Of a DNA stretch of 64,000 nt, positions 44,210 through 53,655 are shown piece after piece. The translations under genes were made by a program, and so were the position numbers. Below the pieces are notes generated by a model that ran no database searches, had not been told where the DNA came from, and saw only the letters and a program-made list of their open reading frames with translations. Position 1 is the stretch's first letter; each line of letters begins with the position of its first letter. This DNA comes from Pseudomonadota bacterium (GTDB taxonomy: Bacteria > Pseudomonadota > Gammaproteobacteria > Ga0077536), in the NCBI GenBank assembly GCA_016719885.1, contig JADJYF010000001.1:186001-250000 (forward strand), given 5' to 3'.

Positions 44210-45847
44210 TCAGGAACTGCAGGACAACATCGAGCAACCGGCGCGCTGGCGCGCCCAGTCGGGACGCTTGGCGGCCAGGTGATCGCGGCCCGCCTGGTCG
44301 CTATAGGGATGGCGCAGCGTGTCCAGCAATTCATCGACCTTGCTGTTGTCGCCGGCCTCGGCGGCGTCGATGGCGAGCTGCGCCAGGTAGTTGCGCAGGA
44401 CGTAGCGGGGATTGACCGCGTTCATCGCCGCACGGCGTTGTTCGTGAGGCCTGTCGTCGGAGCGCAGGCGCGTGGCGTAGTGTCGCAGCCAGGCGGCCAG
44501 GCGTTCGCGGTAAGGGGCATCGATCTGCTGCGGCACGTAATACGCGTCGCCGACCAGGCGCAGGAAGGCCTCGATGTCGACCTCACCGTTCGCGTCGCCG
44601 GGCGCAAAGCCCGCCAAGGCGCGGAAGAACACGGTCATGTCGGTTTCGATACTGGCGAGCAGGCCCAGGAGTTCGCCGAGCAGGGCATCGTCGTGCGGGC
44701 CGTCGAGTGAGCGCAGGCCGAGTTTCGCCGCCATCGCGGTATGCATGGCGCGCTGGTAGGCCTCGCCGTAGCCATCGAGCGCCGCCTCGAGCGGCGGCGC
44801 TTCTCCTATCAATGGATAAATCGCGTTCGCGAGTTGCACCAGGTTCCACAGTGCAATCTGCGGCTGTTGTCCGTAGCGATAACGGCGCTGCTGGGCGTCG
44901 GTGGTGTTCGGCGTCCAGTCCGGATCGAAATTTTCCAGCCAGCCGTAGGGACCGTAATCGATGGTGATCCCCAGGATCGACATGTTGTCGGTGTTCATCA
45001 CGCCGTGCACGAAGCCGACGCGCATCCAGTCGGCCATGAGCCGCGCGGTGCGCAGGCATACCTCGCCGAACCAGCGCAGGTAGACATCCTTGCGCGCGGC
45101 GAGCGGCGCGGCGGCATCGAAGCCGAGTTCCGGAAAGTCGGTGGTGAGCGTGTAAGCGACGAGTTTCTCCAGCGTCGCGAGATCCTGGCGCGCGGCGTGG
45201 ATCTGAAAATGCCCGAAGCGCGTGAAGGACGGCGCCACGCGACACACCACCGCGCCGGGCTCGGGGCGTGGGTGGCCGTCGTAGAACATGTCGCGCACCA
45301 CCTGTTCGCCGGTCAAGACCAACGACAGGGCGCGGGTGGTCGGCACGCCGAGATGATGCATCGCTTCACTGCACAGGAATTCGCGCAGGGACGAGCGCAG
45401 CACCGCGAGGCCGTCGGCGCCGCGCGAATAGGGCGTGGGGCCGGCGCCTTTCAACTGCAGGGCAAGGCGCTGGCCGGCGTTGTTCACGACTTCGCCGAGA
45501 TTGATGGCGCGCCCGTCGCCCAGCTGCCCGGCCCAGTTGCCGAACTGGTGACCGCCGTAGACGGTGGCGTAGGGCACCATGCCGTGCAGCAGGCGGTTGC
45601 CGGCGAAGACCTCGGTGAAGGCCGGCGACCGGCAGTCGGCGTCGGTCAGATTCAGCAGGCGCGCGACTTCCGGCGAGAAGGCGACGAGGCGCGGCGCCGC
45701 GACCGGCGTCGGCGCCACCTTCGACCAGCACGCCCCTTCGACCGCGCGCCGGTAGTTGTCCTCGACCGGGTCGGCCGGCAGTTCGGCGACGAAGCGGTTG
45801 TCGAAACGCAGCGCGGCGAGGTTCATCCCATCGGGTTCGGCATTCAT
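44210..45847 (-). CDS. selO: Protein adenylyltransferase SelO (YdiU family)
   Basis: 545 residues. Diagnostic segments: YATVYGGHQFGNWAGQLGDGRA (split in the enzyme between substrate and ATP loops), LKGAGPTPYSRGADG, GVMNTDNMSILG (catalytic and metal region) and YGWLENFDP. SelO is a pseudokinase-fold enzyme that transfers AMP to Ser, Thr or Tyr of redox proteins. The C-terminus GCSMLSCSS keeps the conserved cysteine where eukaryotes have selenocysteine. ATG 45847 chosen over the TTG at 45856. Upstream gene of the pair with the phosphodiesterase. Confidence 0.93.
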   Translation of the reverse strand: MNAEPDGMNLAALRFDNRFVAELPADPVEDNYRRAVEGACWSKVAPTPVAAPRLVAFSPEVARLLNLTDADCRSPAFTEVFAGNRLLHGMVPYATVYGGHQFGNWAGQLGDGRAINLGEVVNNAGQRLALQLKGAGPTPYSRGADGLAVLRSSLREFLCSEAMHHLGVPTTRALSLVLTGEQVVRDMFYDGHPRPEPGAVVCRVAPSFTRFGHFQIHAARQDLATLEKLVAYTLTTDFPELGFDAAAPLAARKDVYLRWFGEVCLRTARLMADWMRVGFVHGVMNTDNMSILGITIDYGPYGWLENFDPDWTPNTTDAQQRRYRYGQQPQIALWNLVQLANAIYPLIGEAPPLEAALDGYGEAYQRAMHTAMAAKLGLRSLDGPHDDALLGELLGLLASIETDMTVFFRALAGFAPGDANGEVDIEAFLRLVGDAYYVPQQIDAPYRERLAAWLRHYATRLRSDDRPHEQRRAAMNAVNPRYVLRNYLAQLAIDAAEAGDNSKVDELLDTLRHPYSDQAGRDHLAAKRPDWARQRAGCSMLSCSS

Positions 45848-45935
45848 CGCGATCAAGTCCGGTGGTTGTTCCCCAAGGTACGCTGACTTAGGGTACCACC
45901 GCCCAGCCCAACCCTTCGAACCGCGAGGAATTCAC

Positions 45936-48371
45936 GTGTCGTCCACTCTCACGTCCGGCCCGCGCGCGCAGCGCATCGCCCATTGGTGCCTGGACCATCG
46001 CGCGCTCACGCTGCTGTTCATCATCGTGCCCTCGCTGTTGCTGGCTGCCGCGCTGCCGCGCATCGAGGTCTATTCGCGTTTCGCCGACCTGCTGCCCGCC
46101 GAGCATCCCTACATTCAAACCTACAACCGCATGAAGCAGACCTTCGGCGGCGCCAACGTGGTGGCGATGTCGCTCAAGGTGCAGGGCGACGGCGACATCT
46201 TCACCAAGCGGACGCTGGAGAAGATCCGCCACCTCACCGACCAGGTCGACATGATCCCGGGCGTCAACCACTACCAGGTGGCGAGCATCGCGCATAACAA
46301 GATCCGCCGCGTGCGCACCACGGCCGGCGGCACCATCAAGTCCGAACCGGTGCTGCCGCTCGCGATTCCCGACGCCACCGACGACTTGAAGCGCCTGCGC
46401 GAGGAAGCCTTCAACAACGACGTGGTGTTCGGCACCTATGTCGCGACCGACGGCCGCGCGGCGCTGGTGGTGGCCGGTTTCGACGAGGAGCGGCTCGACT
46501 ACCACACCATCTTCACGCGCCTCCAGGCCTTGAAAGCCGAGGTCGAGGCCGATGGCGAGACGCGCCTGTACGTGGCCGGCGAGCCGATGCTGAAGGGCTG
46601 GATCTATCACTACGCCGACGAGCTGTGGGTGATCTTCGGCGTCACGCTGGCGGTGATGGTGCTGCTCTTGTTCCTGCACTTCCGCACCCTGTCGGGCGTG
46701 CTGATCCCGTTGCTCGGCACGGTGATGTCGTGCCTGTGGGGCTTGGGCTTCGTCGGCTGGCTGGGCTACAACCTCGATCCGCTGATCCTGGTCGTGCCGA
46801 TGGTGATCTCGGCGCGCACCGCCAGCCATTGCGTGCAGATGATGGAGCGTTACCACGACGAGATCCGCGTCGGCATGACGCGCGAGATGGCCGTGCGCAC
46901 CTCGATGGGCGAACTGCTGGTGCCGGCCTCCATCGGCATCTTCACCGACGTCGCCGGCCTGCTGGTGTTGACGGTGTCGTCGATTCCCCTGATTGCCAAG
47001 CTCGGCTACTTCGCGGCGTTCTGGTCGTTCAGCAATCTCATCACGGTGGTGCTGCTGGTGCCGCTGGTGCTGTCCTTCCTGCCGGCGCCGGCCAGCCACA
47101 AGCTCGCCGCGCAGAAGCACGTCTACGCCCAGGCCATGGCGACACTGGCGCTGTTCCTGACTTCCAAGCGCGGCGCGCTGCCCATCGCCCTCGCCACCGC
47201 GGTGGTGCTGGCGGTGTCGCTGGTGTGGGGCCGCGAGACCATTATCGGCGAGGAGAAGCCCGGTTCGCCGATCCTGTTCCAGGACGCCGAGTACAACGTC
47301 TCGGCGCGGAGCATCGCCACCGACTTCGCCGGCGCCAGCCAGCTCAGCATCTATTTCGAAGGCAACGAGCGTGACCGCATCAAGGCGCCGGACGCGGTGC
47401 ACCTGATGGAGGATTTCGCGCGCTTCATGGCCGCGACGCCGGGCTACGGCGGCACCCGTGACATCCCGAGCCTGGTGCGCGCGGTCAACCGTCTGTATCA
47501 CTACGACGACCCGCGCTGGGGCCTGTTGCCACTCACCCAGAATGACATCGGCAACACCTTGTTCATGTACCAGGCCGGGGCCTCGGTGCCGGGCGTCATC
47601 ACCGAGTTCATGGATCTCGACGGGCGCGTGGCGAATTTCGTGGTGTTTTTCAAGGACGCGACGGGCGCCACCATCTACGCCGCCATGCAGGCCGCCCGTG
47701 ACTACCTCGAGACACACACGGTGCCGGGCGTGAAGGCGTTGTTCGCCGGCGGCATCGTCGGCACCACCGCCGCCGCCAACGAGGAAGTGGCGACCTCGGA
47801 ACTGCGCCAGACCTGCCTCATCATCGCCATGGTGATGATGGCGGTGCTGTTGACCTACCGCTCGTTCAACGCCGCGCTGCTGGTGTTCGTGGTGTTGGCG
47901 CTGGCGGTGATGGTGAACCGCGCCTACATGGGCTTTCGCGGCATCGGTCTGAATGTCAGCACCCTGCCGGTGACGGCGGTGGGGGTGGGGCTGGGCGTCG
48001 ATTACGCCATCTACATGCTCGACCGTATCCGCGAGGAGGTGCGCCATCGCACGCTGGACGACGCCATCGAGGTGGCGCTCGCCACCACCGGCGCGGCGGT
48101 GCTGTTCACCGCCATCGCCGTCATCGCCGGCATCGCCTACTGGGTGCCGGGTTCGTCGCTGCGTTTCGAGTCGGAAATGGCGATGCTGCTGTCGCTCCTG
48201 ACCCTCTCGCACATGGTCGGCTCGGTGACGGTGCTGCCCCTGTTGATCCGCCTCACGCGGCCGCACTTCATCATGCGTTGCCACCTCGACGACAGCGCCA
48301 CGGGCGATGCCGCCAGCCGCGCCGTGCGCGCGCAGGCCTGGTGGCGCGGGTGGCCCGCGAGACAGGCCTGA
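45936..48371 (+). CDS. RND/MMPL-superfamily exporter, paralogue 1
   Basis: 811 residues with the two-fold RND plan: one helix (about 20-37), a large periplasmic domain, helices about 225-380, one helix about 415-432, a second periplasmic domain, helices about 640-790. Sterol-sensing-domain-like membrane core includes VISARTASHCVQMMER and VGLGVDYAIYMLDR. It lacks HAE/HME multidrug signatures and resembles predicted lipid or hopanoid exporters. The start is GTG 45936, with GAGGAA upstream; the frame is open to 45756 but antisense to selO. Followed after 254 bases by a closely similar paralogue, so the pair arose by tandem duplication. Confidence 0.9.
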   Translation: MSSTLTSGPRAQRIAHWCLDHRALTLLFIIVPSLLLAAALPRIEVYSRFADLLPAEHPYIQTYNRMKQTFGGANVVAMSLKVQGDGDIFTKRTLEKIRHLTDQVDMIPGVNHYQVASIAHNKIRRVRTTAGGTIKSEPVLPLAIPDATDDLKRLREEAFNNDVVFGTYVATDGRAALVVAGFDEERLDYHTIFTRLQALKAEVEADGETRLYVAGEPMLKGWIYHYADELWVIFGVTLAVMVLLLFLHFRTLSGVLIPLLGTVMSCLWGLGFVGWLGYNLDPLILVVPMVISARTASHCVQMMERYHDEIRVGMTREMAVRTSMGELLVPASIGIFTDVAGLLVLTVSSIPLIAKLGYFAAFWSFSNLITVVLLVPLVLSFLPAPASHKLAAQKHVYAQAMATLALFLTSKRGALPIALATAVVLAVSLVWGRETIIGEEKPGSPILFQDAEYNVSARSIATDFAGASQLSIYFEGNERDRIKAPDAVHLMEDFARFMAATPGYGGTRDIPSLVRAVNRLYHYDDPRWGLLPLTQNDIGNTLFMYQAGASVPGVITEFMDLDGRVANFVVFFKDATGATIYAAMQAARDYLETHTVPGVKALFAGGIVGTTAAANEEVATSELRQTCLIIAMVMMAVLLTYRSFNAALLVFVVLALAVMVNRAYMGFRGIGLNVSTLPVTAVGVGLGVDYAIYMLDRIREEVRHRTLDDAIEVALATTGAAVLFTAIAVIAGIAYWVPGSSLRFESEMAMLLSLLTLSHMVGSVTVLPLLIRLTRPHFIMRCHLDDSATGDAASRAVRAQAWWRGWPARQA

Positions 48372-48625
48372 GGCCGGCCTACCGTCCTTCGGTGCCTATT
48401 CTAATTTCGGCGTCGGGCATATACTCCGGAGCCGGTGACGCGACCGCCATTGGGGGGAATCCTACAGGTCGCTACCAGGTCACCATCGTCCCGTCAGTGG
48501 AGCGTGAAGCCTCGAGTCCCGGTGTGCCCGGGATGCACGGGCCCTGTTAGCATCCACGCGGGAACGGTCGCGAGGAACGCTGCGTTCCTGGTGTTTTTTG
48601 TCGCAGAACTGCAGGAGATGAGTCT

Positions 48626-51070
48626 ATGAGCTCGGTCGTGCCGCCACCGCCGCCACGCATCACACGTGGTCATGCAATCGCGAACTGGATGATGGACCGC
48701 AAGTGGTTCTCCTTCGCGATCATCATGATCCCCACCATCGTGCTGGCCATGTACATTCCCAAGATCGAGGTCTTCTCGCGGTTCGCCGACCTCCTGCCCG
48801 CCAAGCACGAATACATCGTCAATTACAACCGCATGAAGCAGACCTTCGGCGGCGCGAACGTGGTGACGATGGCGCTGGAGACCACCGATCCGGCGGCCGA
48901 CGTGTTCACTTTTGACACACTCAAGAAGATCGTCCACATCACCGAGCAGGTCGACCTGATCGGCGGCGTGAACCACTACCAGGTGGCGTCCATCGCCCAC
49001 CCCAAGATTCGCCGTATCCGCACCACCGCCGGCGGTCTCATCAAGTCCGAGCCGGTGCTGCCCAAGGACCTCCCGACCGAGGCCGAGGCCCTGAAACAGC
49101 TGCGTGAAGAATCGTTCAACAACGACATCGTGTACGGCACCTACCTGTCGACCGATGGCCGCGCCGCGCTGCTGGTGGCGGGTTTCGACGAAGAGCGTCT
49201 GAACTACGTCGACATCCACACCAAGCTGCAGGCTTTGAAAAAGGAAGTCGAAGCGGACGGCAAGACCCGGCTCTACATCGCCGGCGAGCCGATGCTGAAG
49301 GGCTGGATCTACTACTACTCCCACGAGCTGGTACGCATCTTCGCCGTCACCGGCATCGTCATGGTGTTGCTGCTGGCCTTCCACTTCGGTTCGGTGACGG
49401 GCGTGGTGGTGCCGACCCTGGGCACAGCGCTGTCGGCCATCTGGGGTCTGGGTTTCGTCGGCTTCATGCACTACAACCTCGACCCGCTGATCCTCGTCGT
49501 GCCGATCCTCATCTCGGCGCGAACCGCGTCGCACTGCGTGCAGATGATGGAGCGCTTCTACGATGAAATCCGCGTCGGCCGCGACAAGGAGAGCGCGGTG
49601 CGCATCGCCATGGGCGAGCTGATCCTGCCCGCCGGTCTCGGCATCCTGGCCGACGCCATGGCGCTGCTGGTGCTGGCCCTCTCGTCCATGCCGCTGATCG
49701 CCAAGCTCGGTTACTACTGCGCGTTCTGGGGTACCTCCAACCTCATCACGGTGGCGGTGCTGGTGCCGCTGATCATGTCGGTGCTGCCGACGCCCAAGGT
49801 CACGGTGCAGGAAGAGCACAAGCATCTGCCGTCGCGCATGATGCATGCCATGGGCGTGTTCCTGGTCGGTCCCAAGGCTTCGGCGGTGATCTTTGCCGGC
49901 GCCGTGGGCCTCACGGCGTGGTCGTTCTACTACGGCTGGCATGTCGACATCGGCGAAAAGCAGCCGGGCTCGCCGATCCTGTTCCCGGATCAGGAATACA
50001 ACGTCGCGGCCAAGACCATTGCCGACCATTTCGCCGGCGCCAACCAGCTCAACATCTTCTTCGAGGGCGATGAGCCCCATAAGATGAAGGACCCGAAGGT
50101 GGTGGCGGTGATGGAGGAATTCGGCCGCTTCATGGCCAACACCTCCAACTTCGGCGGCACGCGCGACATCCCGCACCTGGTGCGCTCGATCAATCGCCTG
50201 TACCACTATGACGATCCGCGCTGGTCGCTGATCCCCGCCACCCAGAAGGACATCGGCAACACCTTGTTCATGTACGAGGCCGGTGCCGCGGTGCCGGGCG
50301 TGATTCTCGAGTACATGGACCTTGAAGGCCGCACCGCCAACTTCACGGTGTTCTACAAGGACGCGACCGGCAAGACCGTGTCGGAAGCCATCGCCAAGGC
50401 CAAGGAGTTCATCGCCGCCCATCCCATGGAAGGCGTGAAGCCGGCCTTTGCCGGCGGCATCATCGGCACCACGGCGGCGGCCAACGAAGAAACGGAGATC
50501 TCCGATCTGAAGATGACCATCACCATCATCACGCTGGTGACGGTCGCCATCATGATCGCCTACCAGTCGATCTTCGCTGGCGTGATGGTGTTCATCCTGT
50601 TGATCATCTGCGTGATGACCAACCGGGCGTTCATGACCATTCGCGACATCGGCCTCAACGTCAACACCTTGCCGGTGACCTCGGTGGGTATCGGCGTCGG
50701 TGTCGACTACGCGATTTACATGCTCGACCGCTTGAAGGAAGAAATGCGCCATCGCTCGTTGCTGGACGCCATCGTGACCTCGATGCGTACCACCGGCGCC
50801 GCGATCCTGTTCACCGCCATGACGGTGCTGGCCGGTATCATCTACTGGATTCCCGGCTCGTCCTTGCGTTTCAACAGCGAAATGGCCTTGCTCCTGTGCT
50901 TGCTGCTGACCAGCAACATGATCGGCGCCATCACGCTGATCCCGCTGTGGATCCGCGTGTTCAAGCCGAAGTTCGTGATGGACTCACACATCGACGAGGC
51001 CGACACCCTGCGCGACCGCGAACTGGGCGGCTGGCAGGCCGATGCGCTGGCCAAGACTTCGACGCACTGA
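48626..51070 (+). CDS. RND/MMPL-superfamily exporter, paralogue 2
   Basis: 814 residues, same layout as the preceding gene and alignable along nearly the whole length (shared runs include RMKQTFGGANVV, NHYQVASIAH, AGEPMLKGWIY, NLDPLILVVP, ISARTASHCVQMMER). Inner-membrane proton-driven exporter by family; substrate unknown, hydrophobic lipid inferred. AGGAG at 48613 supports ATG 48626. Its own leader of 254 bases contains a TATACT at 48420-48425 as a possible -10 box, with no good -35. Ends in a strong terminator. Confidence 0.9.
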   Translation: MSSVVPPPPPRITRGHAIANWMMDRKWFSFAIIMIPTIVLAMYIPKIEVFSRFADLLPAKHEYIVNYNRMKQTFGGANVVTMALETTDPAADVFTFDTLKKIVHITEQVDLIGGVNHYQVASIAHPKIRRIRTTAGGLIKSEPVLPKDLPTEAEALKQLREESFNNDIVYGTYLSTDGRAALLVAGFDEERLNYVDIHTKLQALKKEVEADGKTRLYIAGEPMLKGWIYYYSHELVRIFAVTGIVMVLLLAFHFGSVTGVVVPTLGTALSAIWGLGFVGFMHYNLDPLILVVPILISARTASHCVQMMERFYDEIRVGRDKESAVRIAMGELILPAGLGILADAMALLVLALSSMPLIAKLGYYCAFWGTSNLITVAVLVPLIMSVLPTPKVTVQEEHKHLPSRMMHAMGVFLVGPKASAVIFAGAVGLTAWSFYYGWHVDIGEKQPGSPILFPDQEYNVAAKTIADHFAGANQLNIFFEGDEPHKMKDPKVVAVMEEFGRFMANTSNFGGTRDIPHLVRSINRLYHYDDPRWSLIPATQKDIGNTLFMYEAGAAVPGVILEYMDLEGRTANFTVFYKDATGKTVSEAIAKAKEFIAAHPMEGVKPAFAGGIIGTTAAANEETEISDLKMTITIITLVTVAIMIAYQSIFAGVMVFILLIICVMTNRAFMTIRDIGLNVNTLPVTSVGIGVGVDYAIYMLDRLKEEMRHRSLLDAIVTSMRTTGAAILFTAMTVLAGIIYWIPGSSLRFNSEMALLLCLLLTSNMIGAITLIPLWIRVFKPKFVMDSHIDEADTLRDRELGGWQADALAKTSTH

Positions 51071-51093
51071 GCGAAGTCTCAACGCCTGAAATG

Positions 51094-51124
51094 AAACGGC
51101 GCCCCGCGGGGCGCCGTTTTTTTT
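51094..51124 (+). terminator. Rho-independent terminator of the RND pair
   Basis: Ten-base perfect arms ACGGCGCCCC (51096-51105) and GGGGCGCCGT (51108-51117) with a 2-base loop, followed by a run of eight Ts (51117-51124). It lies 24 bases past the stop of the second RND gene and faces a convergent gene. Confidence 0.93.
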
Positions 51125-51164
51125 GCCTCGATTTTGACGAGGCGAAGGGCAGGGAGGCGCGAGC

Positions 51165-52373
51165 TCAGACCTCTGGCGGCCACGGCGCGTCGATGTCCGA
51201 CGCCACCAGCAGGGCCGCGCGATCACCGGTAGGTGGATAAATCCACTGGGTGTTGACCATCTGCTTCAAGCCCTTCACCTCGGCCCCGACCTGCGCGACG
51301 CTGCGCTCCCAGCCGGTGGTGAACACCGCGCCGAAATCACCGAGGTCGAGGCAGGTGACGTAATCCGGTTGACGGTACTCGCGCACCGGCAGTCCCAGCA
51401 GTTCGCGGGCGGCGTTGTAGCCGGCGTGCTTGCCCATCGGCACCGCATGTTGGCAGGACATCAGCGCCACGTGGCTGTCATCGACCTGCGCACGCGCGAT
51501 GTCGCCAGCCGCGAACACCTTGGGCGTGCCGCGTACGCGCAGTGCGCTGTCGACCACCACGCGTCCCTGGGCGTCATGCTCGGCGCCGATGCCGGCGGCG
51601 AGCGGATGGGCGCCAAGACCGGTGGTGATAATGGTGGTGGCGCAGGCGATGCGTTCACCGTTGCTCAAGGTCACGGCATCGGCCTCGATGGCGGTGACGC
51701 TGGTGGCGAGGCGCACGTCGACGTTGCAGGCCGCGAGCGCGGCTTCGATGTGCGGGCGCGGCTGGGCGCCGAGATCGGGGCCGATCGCGCTTTCGCGTTC
51801 GACGAGCACGATGCGCGCTGCCTTGGCTGCCGCTTCGTCACCCTTGCGGCGCAGGTGATGACGCAGCTCCGCCGCGATTTCGATGCCGGAGAAGCCGCCG
51901 CCGATGACCACGAAGGTGAGACGGGCGGGGCTATCGGGCCGGGCAAGTATGCGGTCGATGTGGGCCGACAGGGCCTCGGCGCCAGCGTAGGTGTCGATGT
52001 CGAGCGCGTGTTCGGTGGCGCCCGGCACCGGCAGGGCGCGCTGCACGCTGCCGGCCGCCAGCACCAGGCGGTCATAGGCCAGGCTGTAGGCGCCGCCGTT
52101 GGCGTCGCGCGCGTCGACCTTGCACGCGGTGGTGTCGATGCTGCTGACCTTGGCCAGGCACAATTCGATGCCGAGCGGCCCGAACAGCGGACGCAGCGGC
52201 GCGCGCATCGCGGGCGTGAAGGGTTCGTACAGGCGCGGTCGCACCGTCAGGTGGTCGTCGGGCGCGACCAGGGTGATCGATAGCGGGGTACCGGCGCTGT
52301 CCGCTTCGCGGGCCGCGACCAGCGCGGCCCACATGCCGGCGAAGCCGCCGCCGATGATGACGAGTTTCTGCAT
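51165..52373 (-). CDS. FAD-dependent NAD(P)H oxidoreductase (NDH-2-like)
   Basis: 402 residues of the two-dinucleotide-binding-domain family: FAD motif GGGFAGMWAAL at the N-terminus, second Rossmann GGGFSGIEIAAEL (about 170), and VFAAGDIA (about 300). Resembles type II NADH:quinone dehydrogenases and nitrite/CoA-disulfide reductase-type flavoproteins. A final membrane-binding helix is not evident. Starts with an ATG that shares its first base region with the Rrf2 stop (TGATG), so the regulator and flavoprotein form one operon; the flavoprotein is probably the regulated output. Confidence 0.88.
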   Translation of the reverse strand: MQKLVIIGGGFAGMWAALVAAREADSAGTPLSITLVAPDDHLTVRPRLYEPFTPAMRAPLRPLFGPLGIELCLAKVSSIDTTACKVDARDANGGAYSLAYDRLVLAAGSVQRALPVPGATEHALDIDTYAGAEALSAHIDRILARPDSPARLTFVVIGGGFSGIEIAAELRHHLRRKGDEAAAKAARIVLVERESAIGPDLGAQPRPHIEAALAACNVDVRLATSVTAIEADAVTLSNGERIACATTIITTGLGAHPLAAGIGAEHDAQGRVVVDSALRVRGTPKVFAAGDIARAQVDDSHVALMSCQHAVPMGKHAGYNAARELLGLPVREYRQPDYVTCLDLGDFGAVFTTGWERSVAQVGAEVKGLKQMVNTQWIYPPTGDRAALLVASDIDAPWPPEV

Positions 52374-52918
52374 CACTTCTCTCCTTGGTTGATTCTGCGG
52401 GTGGCGGCGGCGCTCCTGGCGCGGCCGCTGCGGCGCGCGTCGAACCACGCGCTCACTTCGCGGGGAAACGCCTTGGGCGCCTTGGCATCGACCCGTGCGG
52501 CGAGGTCGGCAAGGGTGTGGGTGGCCAGCACTTTGCGCATTTCGCGCTCGGCCTCGACCATTACGGCGTGGATGCTGCACAGGCCGCGCTGAGCCCAGGC
52601 CGGCGGTTCGCCGCCGAACACCGCGCAGCTGCCGCGGATCTCGTTGCACTGGAACAAGGGCTTGTCGCCCTCCAGGGCCTCGACGACATTCAGTACGGAG
52701 ATGTCGGCCGGCGCGCGCGCCAGGCGGTAGCCGCCGCCGGCGCCTTCCAGCGCCTCGACCAGGCCGGCGCGTTTGAGGGTGGCGAAGAGCTTGGCGACAT
52801 AGGCCGGCGAGATGCCCTGGAACTCGGCCAGTTCCTGGCTGCTGGCGTGCACATCGGCCGCGCACAGCGGTAGCAGGCAGTGCAGGCCATATTCGACGCT
52901 GGTGCTGTAGAGGGCCAT
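52373..52918 (-). CDS. Rrf2-family transcriptional regulator with Fe-S-type cysteines
   Basis: 181 residues. N-terminal winged helix (about 1-75: YSTSVEYGLHCLL, GISPAYVAKLFATLKRAGLV) and Cys91, Cys98 and Cys114, the pattern of [Fe-S]-ligating cysteines in NsrR/IscR-type proteins, though the last spacing (15) is wider than in IscR. A basic, disordered tail follows residue 150. It senses NO, redox or cluster status by family analogy. The ATG abuts a perfect 12+12 inverted repeat, a likely self-operator, and there is no room for a normal ribosome site. Confidence 0.9.
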   Translation of the reverse strand: MALYSTSVEYGLHCLLPLCAADVHASSQELAEFQGISPAYVAKLFATLKRAGLVEALEGAGGGYRLARAPADISVLNVVEALEGDKPLFQCNEIRGSCAVFGGEPPAWAQRGLCSIHAVMVEAEREMRKVLATHTLADLAARVDAKAPKAFPREVSAWFDARRSGRARSAAATRRINQGEK

Positions 52919-52921
52919 ATA

Positions 52922-52950
52922 TTTACTCGGACTATTTGAGTCCGAGTAAA
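52922..52950. promoter_or_regulatory. Inverted repeat at the rrf2 start, probable Rrf2 operator
   Basis: Perfect 12-base arms TTTACTCGGACT (52922-52933) and AGTCCGAGTAAA (52939-52950) around a 5-base AT-rich spacer. The core GACT-N5-AGTC recalls type 1 IscR-like sites (GACT, AT-rich centre, AGTC). It ends 3 bases before the rrf2 ATG on the minus strand, so it can block transcription or fold the leader RNA. Confidence 0.8.
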
Positions 52951-52980
52951 ACTAACACCATCGTGGTGCGGCTGTCACCC

Positions 52981-53072
52981 TGTAGGTGCGAATGAATTCG
53001 CACACAGATGCAAGGCGGATTGTGCGCTTCGTCTATTGCCAGGGCGAAGTGCGAATGAATTCGCACCTACAA
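52981..53072. repeat. REP-like pair, locus H
   Basis: Unit 52981-53003 (TGTAG head, stem GTGCGAA/TTCGCAC, but loop TGAA instead of TTCA) and unit 53049-53072 (inverse orientation, ending CGCACCTACA). In the divergent interval between rrf2 and the cupin gene, the only divergent location of the family here. Confidence 0.83.
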
Positions 53073-53105
53073 TGCCGTCCGGTATTCAGCACAGGAAACT
53101 CACCC

Positions 53106-53636
53106 ATGCGACGCATCGTCACCGGCCACGACGCCCAAGGTAAATCCGTGTTCATCGCCGACGGCGAGGCGCCCAATCGCATCACCCTCGATGGCCGGCC
53201 GGGTTGGGAATTGAACACCTTGTGGTCGACCAAGGGCACGCCGGGCGTACCCGCCAGCGGCGACCCGTCTTTGCATCTCGACACCTATTTGCCGGCCACA
53301 CCCGGCACGCGCTTCATCTTTGCCACCTGGCCGGGACGGCAGGACCAGGCGCGCAATGCCGACCCTGAGACCCTGCGCGCCGAGTACAACGCCAAGGTGC
53401 CGGGCATGGGCCACGCCCATGAAAAAGACAATCACGGCATGCACACCACCGACACCGTGGATTACGTCGTCATCCTGACGGGGGAGGTGTGGCTGGAGCT
53501 GGATGATGGCAAGGAAGTGCTGGTGAAGGCGGGTGACTGCGTGGTGCAGAACGGCACGCGCCATCGCTGGCACAACCGCTCCGATACGCCCTGCACCATG
53601 GCGGCGGTGATGCTGGGCGCCGAGCGGCGCAGCTGA
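53106..53636 (+). CDS. Cupin-domain protein
   Basis: 176 residues. The C-terminal half (about 95-170) is a cupin: GMHTTDTVDYVVILTGEVWLELD carries the His and Glu region of motif 1, split with GDCVVQNGTRHRWHN as motif 2, so metal binding by His/Glu is likely. Function within the broad cupin class is open (dioxygenase, isomerase or storage). ATG 53106 selected; the frame upstream to 52986 translates REP sequence. Flanked on both sides by REP units. Confidence 0.85.
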   Translation: MRRIVTGHDAQGKSVFIADGEAPNRITLDGRPGWELNTLWSTKGTPGVPASGDPSLHLDTYLPATPGTRFIFATWPGRQDQARNADPETLRAEYNAKVPGMGHAHEKDNHGMHTTDTVDYVVILTGEVWLELDDGKEVLVKAGDCVVQNGTRHRWHNRSDTPCTMAAVMLGAERRS

Positions 53637-53655
53637 GCAGGAGGATACGGTGACC

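Noticed and set aside
45888..50752. Two very long antisense frames opposite the tandem RND genes
   Set aside because: His/Gln/Arg-rich products typical of GC-rich antisense frames; the plus-strand genes have full family motifs.
52986..53105. N-terminal extension of the cupin protein
   Set aside because: Would translate REP sequence; protein similarity starts near Met at 53106.
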